Positions 56,550-57,092 of a stretch of DNA of 57,092 bases are shown piece by piece (positions within the stretch are counted from its first letter, which is position 1; the number at the start of each line of letters is the position of its first letter). The translations under genes and the position numbers were made by a program. Below the pieces are notes generated by a model, which saw only the letters and a program-made list of their open reading frames with translations, searched no databases and had not been told where the DNA came from. Where the stretch lies: contig NZ_BBDM01000010.1 in NCBI RefSeq assembly GCF_001316245.1, forward strand, positions 1 through 57,092, read 5' to 3'. Source of the stretch: Vulcanisaeta sp. JCM 14467 (GTDB taxonomy: Archaea; Thermoproteota; Thermoprotei; Thermoproteales; Thermocladiaceae).

Positions 56550-57092
56550 ATGCTAACTCCACAATTTAATGTAATTATGGTTGCGGTGATTGCAATAGTC
56601 GTAATTGCGATAATCATTGCCCTACTATATAGATTGGGCTATCTTGGGGGTCGACGTGAAAGAAAGTCTCGGGGTGAAATACCGGGGCAAATAACCGAGT
56701 TGATCCCACAGTACAAGCCTGAACAAAAGGTTCAACAGCGCCAAAGGCAGTCCATCATCGCAGGAAGTAACTGCTGGGCAAGGTAGTAGGGCGTTACTTA
56801 TTGAGAGCAAGCCAGCTGAGATTAGGCCTTTGCAAAGTCCCGAGAGACCTATTGATATTGAGAGGATTGAGAAGCTCATTAGGGGTATTGAGAATGAGCT
56901 AGTGCAGGTGCTTAAGCAAACCTCTGCGGATACCATGGACGTCATTATTTCAAGAATAAACGAGCTGAAGAACTATATCAATCAATTAGAGAGGCAATGT
57001 CTCATGCAGAACCCACCATTCACGCAAATGGGCTACGTCCCATCAAGCCTTTCAGAATTTAAGGAGTTATTTAGGGCGTCTTTCGTGGGTCT
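56550..57092 (+). CDS. Membrane-anchored coiled-coil protein, one frameshift, runs off the window
   Basis: A strong N-terminal helix (VIMVAVIAIVVIAIIIALLY) is followed by a Gln/Arg-rich linker, a shift near 56745, then SRALLIESKPAEIRPLQSPE and a long helix (PIDIERIEKLIRGIENELVQ) that continues to the window end. The layout resembles small archaeal secretion or shape factors but no family is named. TATA TTTATTAAT (about 56519-56527) lies about 25 nt before ATG 56550. Confidence 0.6.

Noticed and set aside
489..56800. Programmed frameshifting as the general explanation
   Set aside because: Sites share no slippery heptamer or downstream structure, and many different families are affected. It remains open only for the three T6 sites.

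Overview
The window looks like a chromosome segment of a hyperthermophilic crenarchaeon of the Thermoproteales, closest in style to Vulcanisaeta or Caldivirga (genus is an inference). The signs are a Cren7 chromatin protein, archaeal TFB and TFE-beta, Gar1, Rli1/ABCE1, a proteasome alpha subunit, Sec61-beta, GGGP synthase, an Elf1 homologue, PaREP2b family genes, a tRNA-Tyr with two introns, C/D box guide RNAs, and a TATA box about 25-28 nt upstream of most start codons (leaderless transcripts). No rRNA, CRISPR array or complete insertion sequence was seen.

A caution governs the whole window. Roughly thirty conserved genes, including single-copy essential ones (rli1, psmA, tfb, gar1, moeA, iorA), are split by single-base shifts. 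Most are one base short at a short homopolymer, and a few are one T too long at a run of six T. So many essential genes cannot all be dead, so I read these as uncorrected base-calling errors and annotate each gene end to end as one CDS with the shift noted. Only the PaREP2b copy at 29558-30597 and the MFS fragment at 31320-31908 look truly degenerate.

Layout. 1-10 kb: an MFS transporter, an E1-like enzyme, a DHH phosphoesterase, a C/D sRNA, upp, a siroheme-type dehydrogenase, an enoyl-CoA hydratase, an NCS1 permease, carbamate kinase, then an information-processing cluster (gar1, tfb, TFE-beta, thpR). 10-24 kb: a cysteine-rich secreted protein behind a strong palindrome, tRNA-Leu, an S-layer-like protein paired with a drug-efflux-type MFS, thiL, a DUF92 membrane protein, a second C/D sRNA, elf1, GGGP synthase, Sec61-beta, a ZPR1-type zinc protein, a HIT protein and moeA. 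24-32 kb is the accessory part: two paralogous membrane proteins bracket an ATPase, a membrane-anchored protein, tRNA-Gln, cren7, two convergent PaREP2b genes around tRNA-Tyr, and a truncated MFS gene. 32-57 kb: indolepyruvate ferredoxin oxidoreductase (iorAB), a third C/D sRNA, a large surface protein, an RHH regulator, a Gfo/Idh/MocA oxidoreductase, tRNA-Val, an AbrB-like protein, a saccharopine dehydrogenase-like enzyme, rli1, a PAP2 phosphatase, trmI, psmA, a NifX-like protein next to a methyltransferase, a membrane metallopeptidase, phosphoglycolate phosphatase, a B12-type radical SAM protein, a purine PRTase and a slipin-NfeD-DUF1614 membrane cluster.

Genes are tightly packed. Nine convergent pairs overlap at their 3' ends. 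Amino acid oxidation (iorAB), nucleobase salvage (upp, NCS1 permease, purine PRTase) and molybdenum cofactor synthesis (moeA, E1-like enzyme) are the main metabolic themes.
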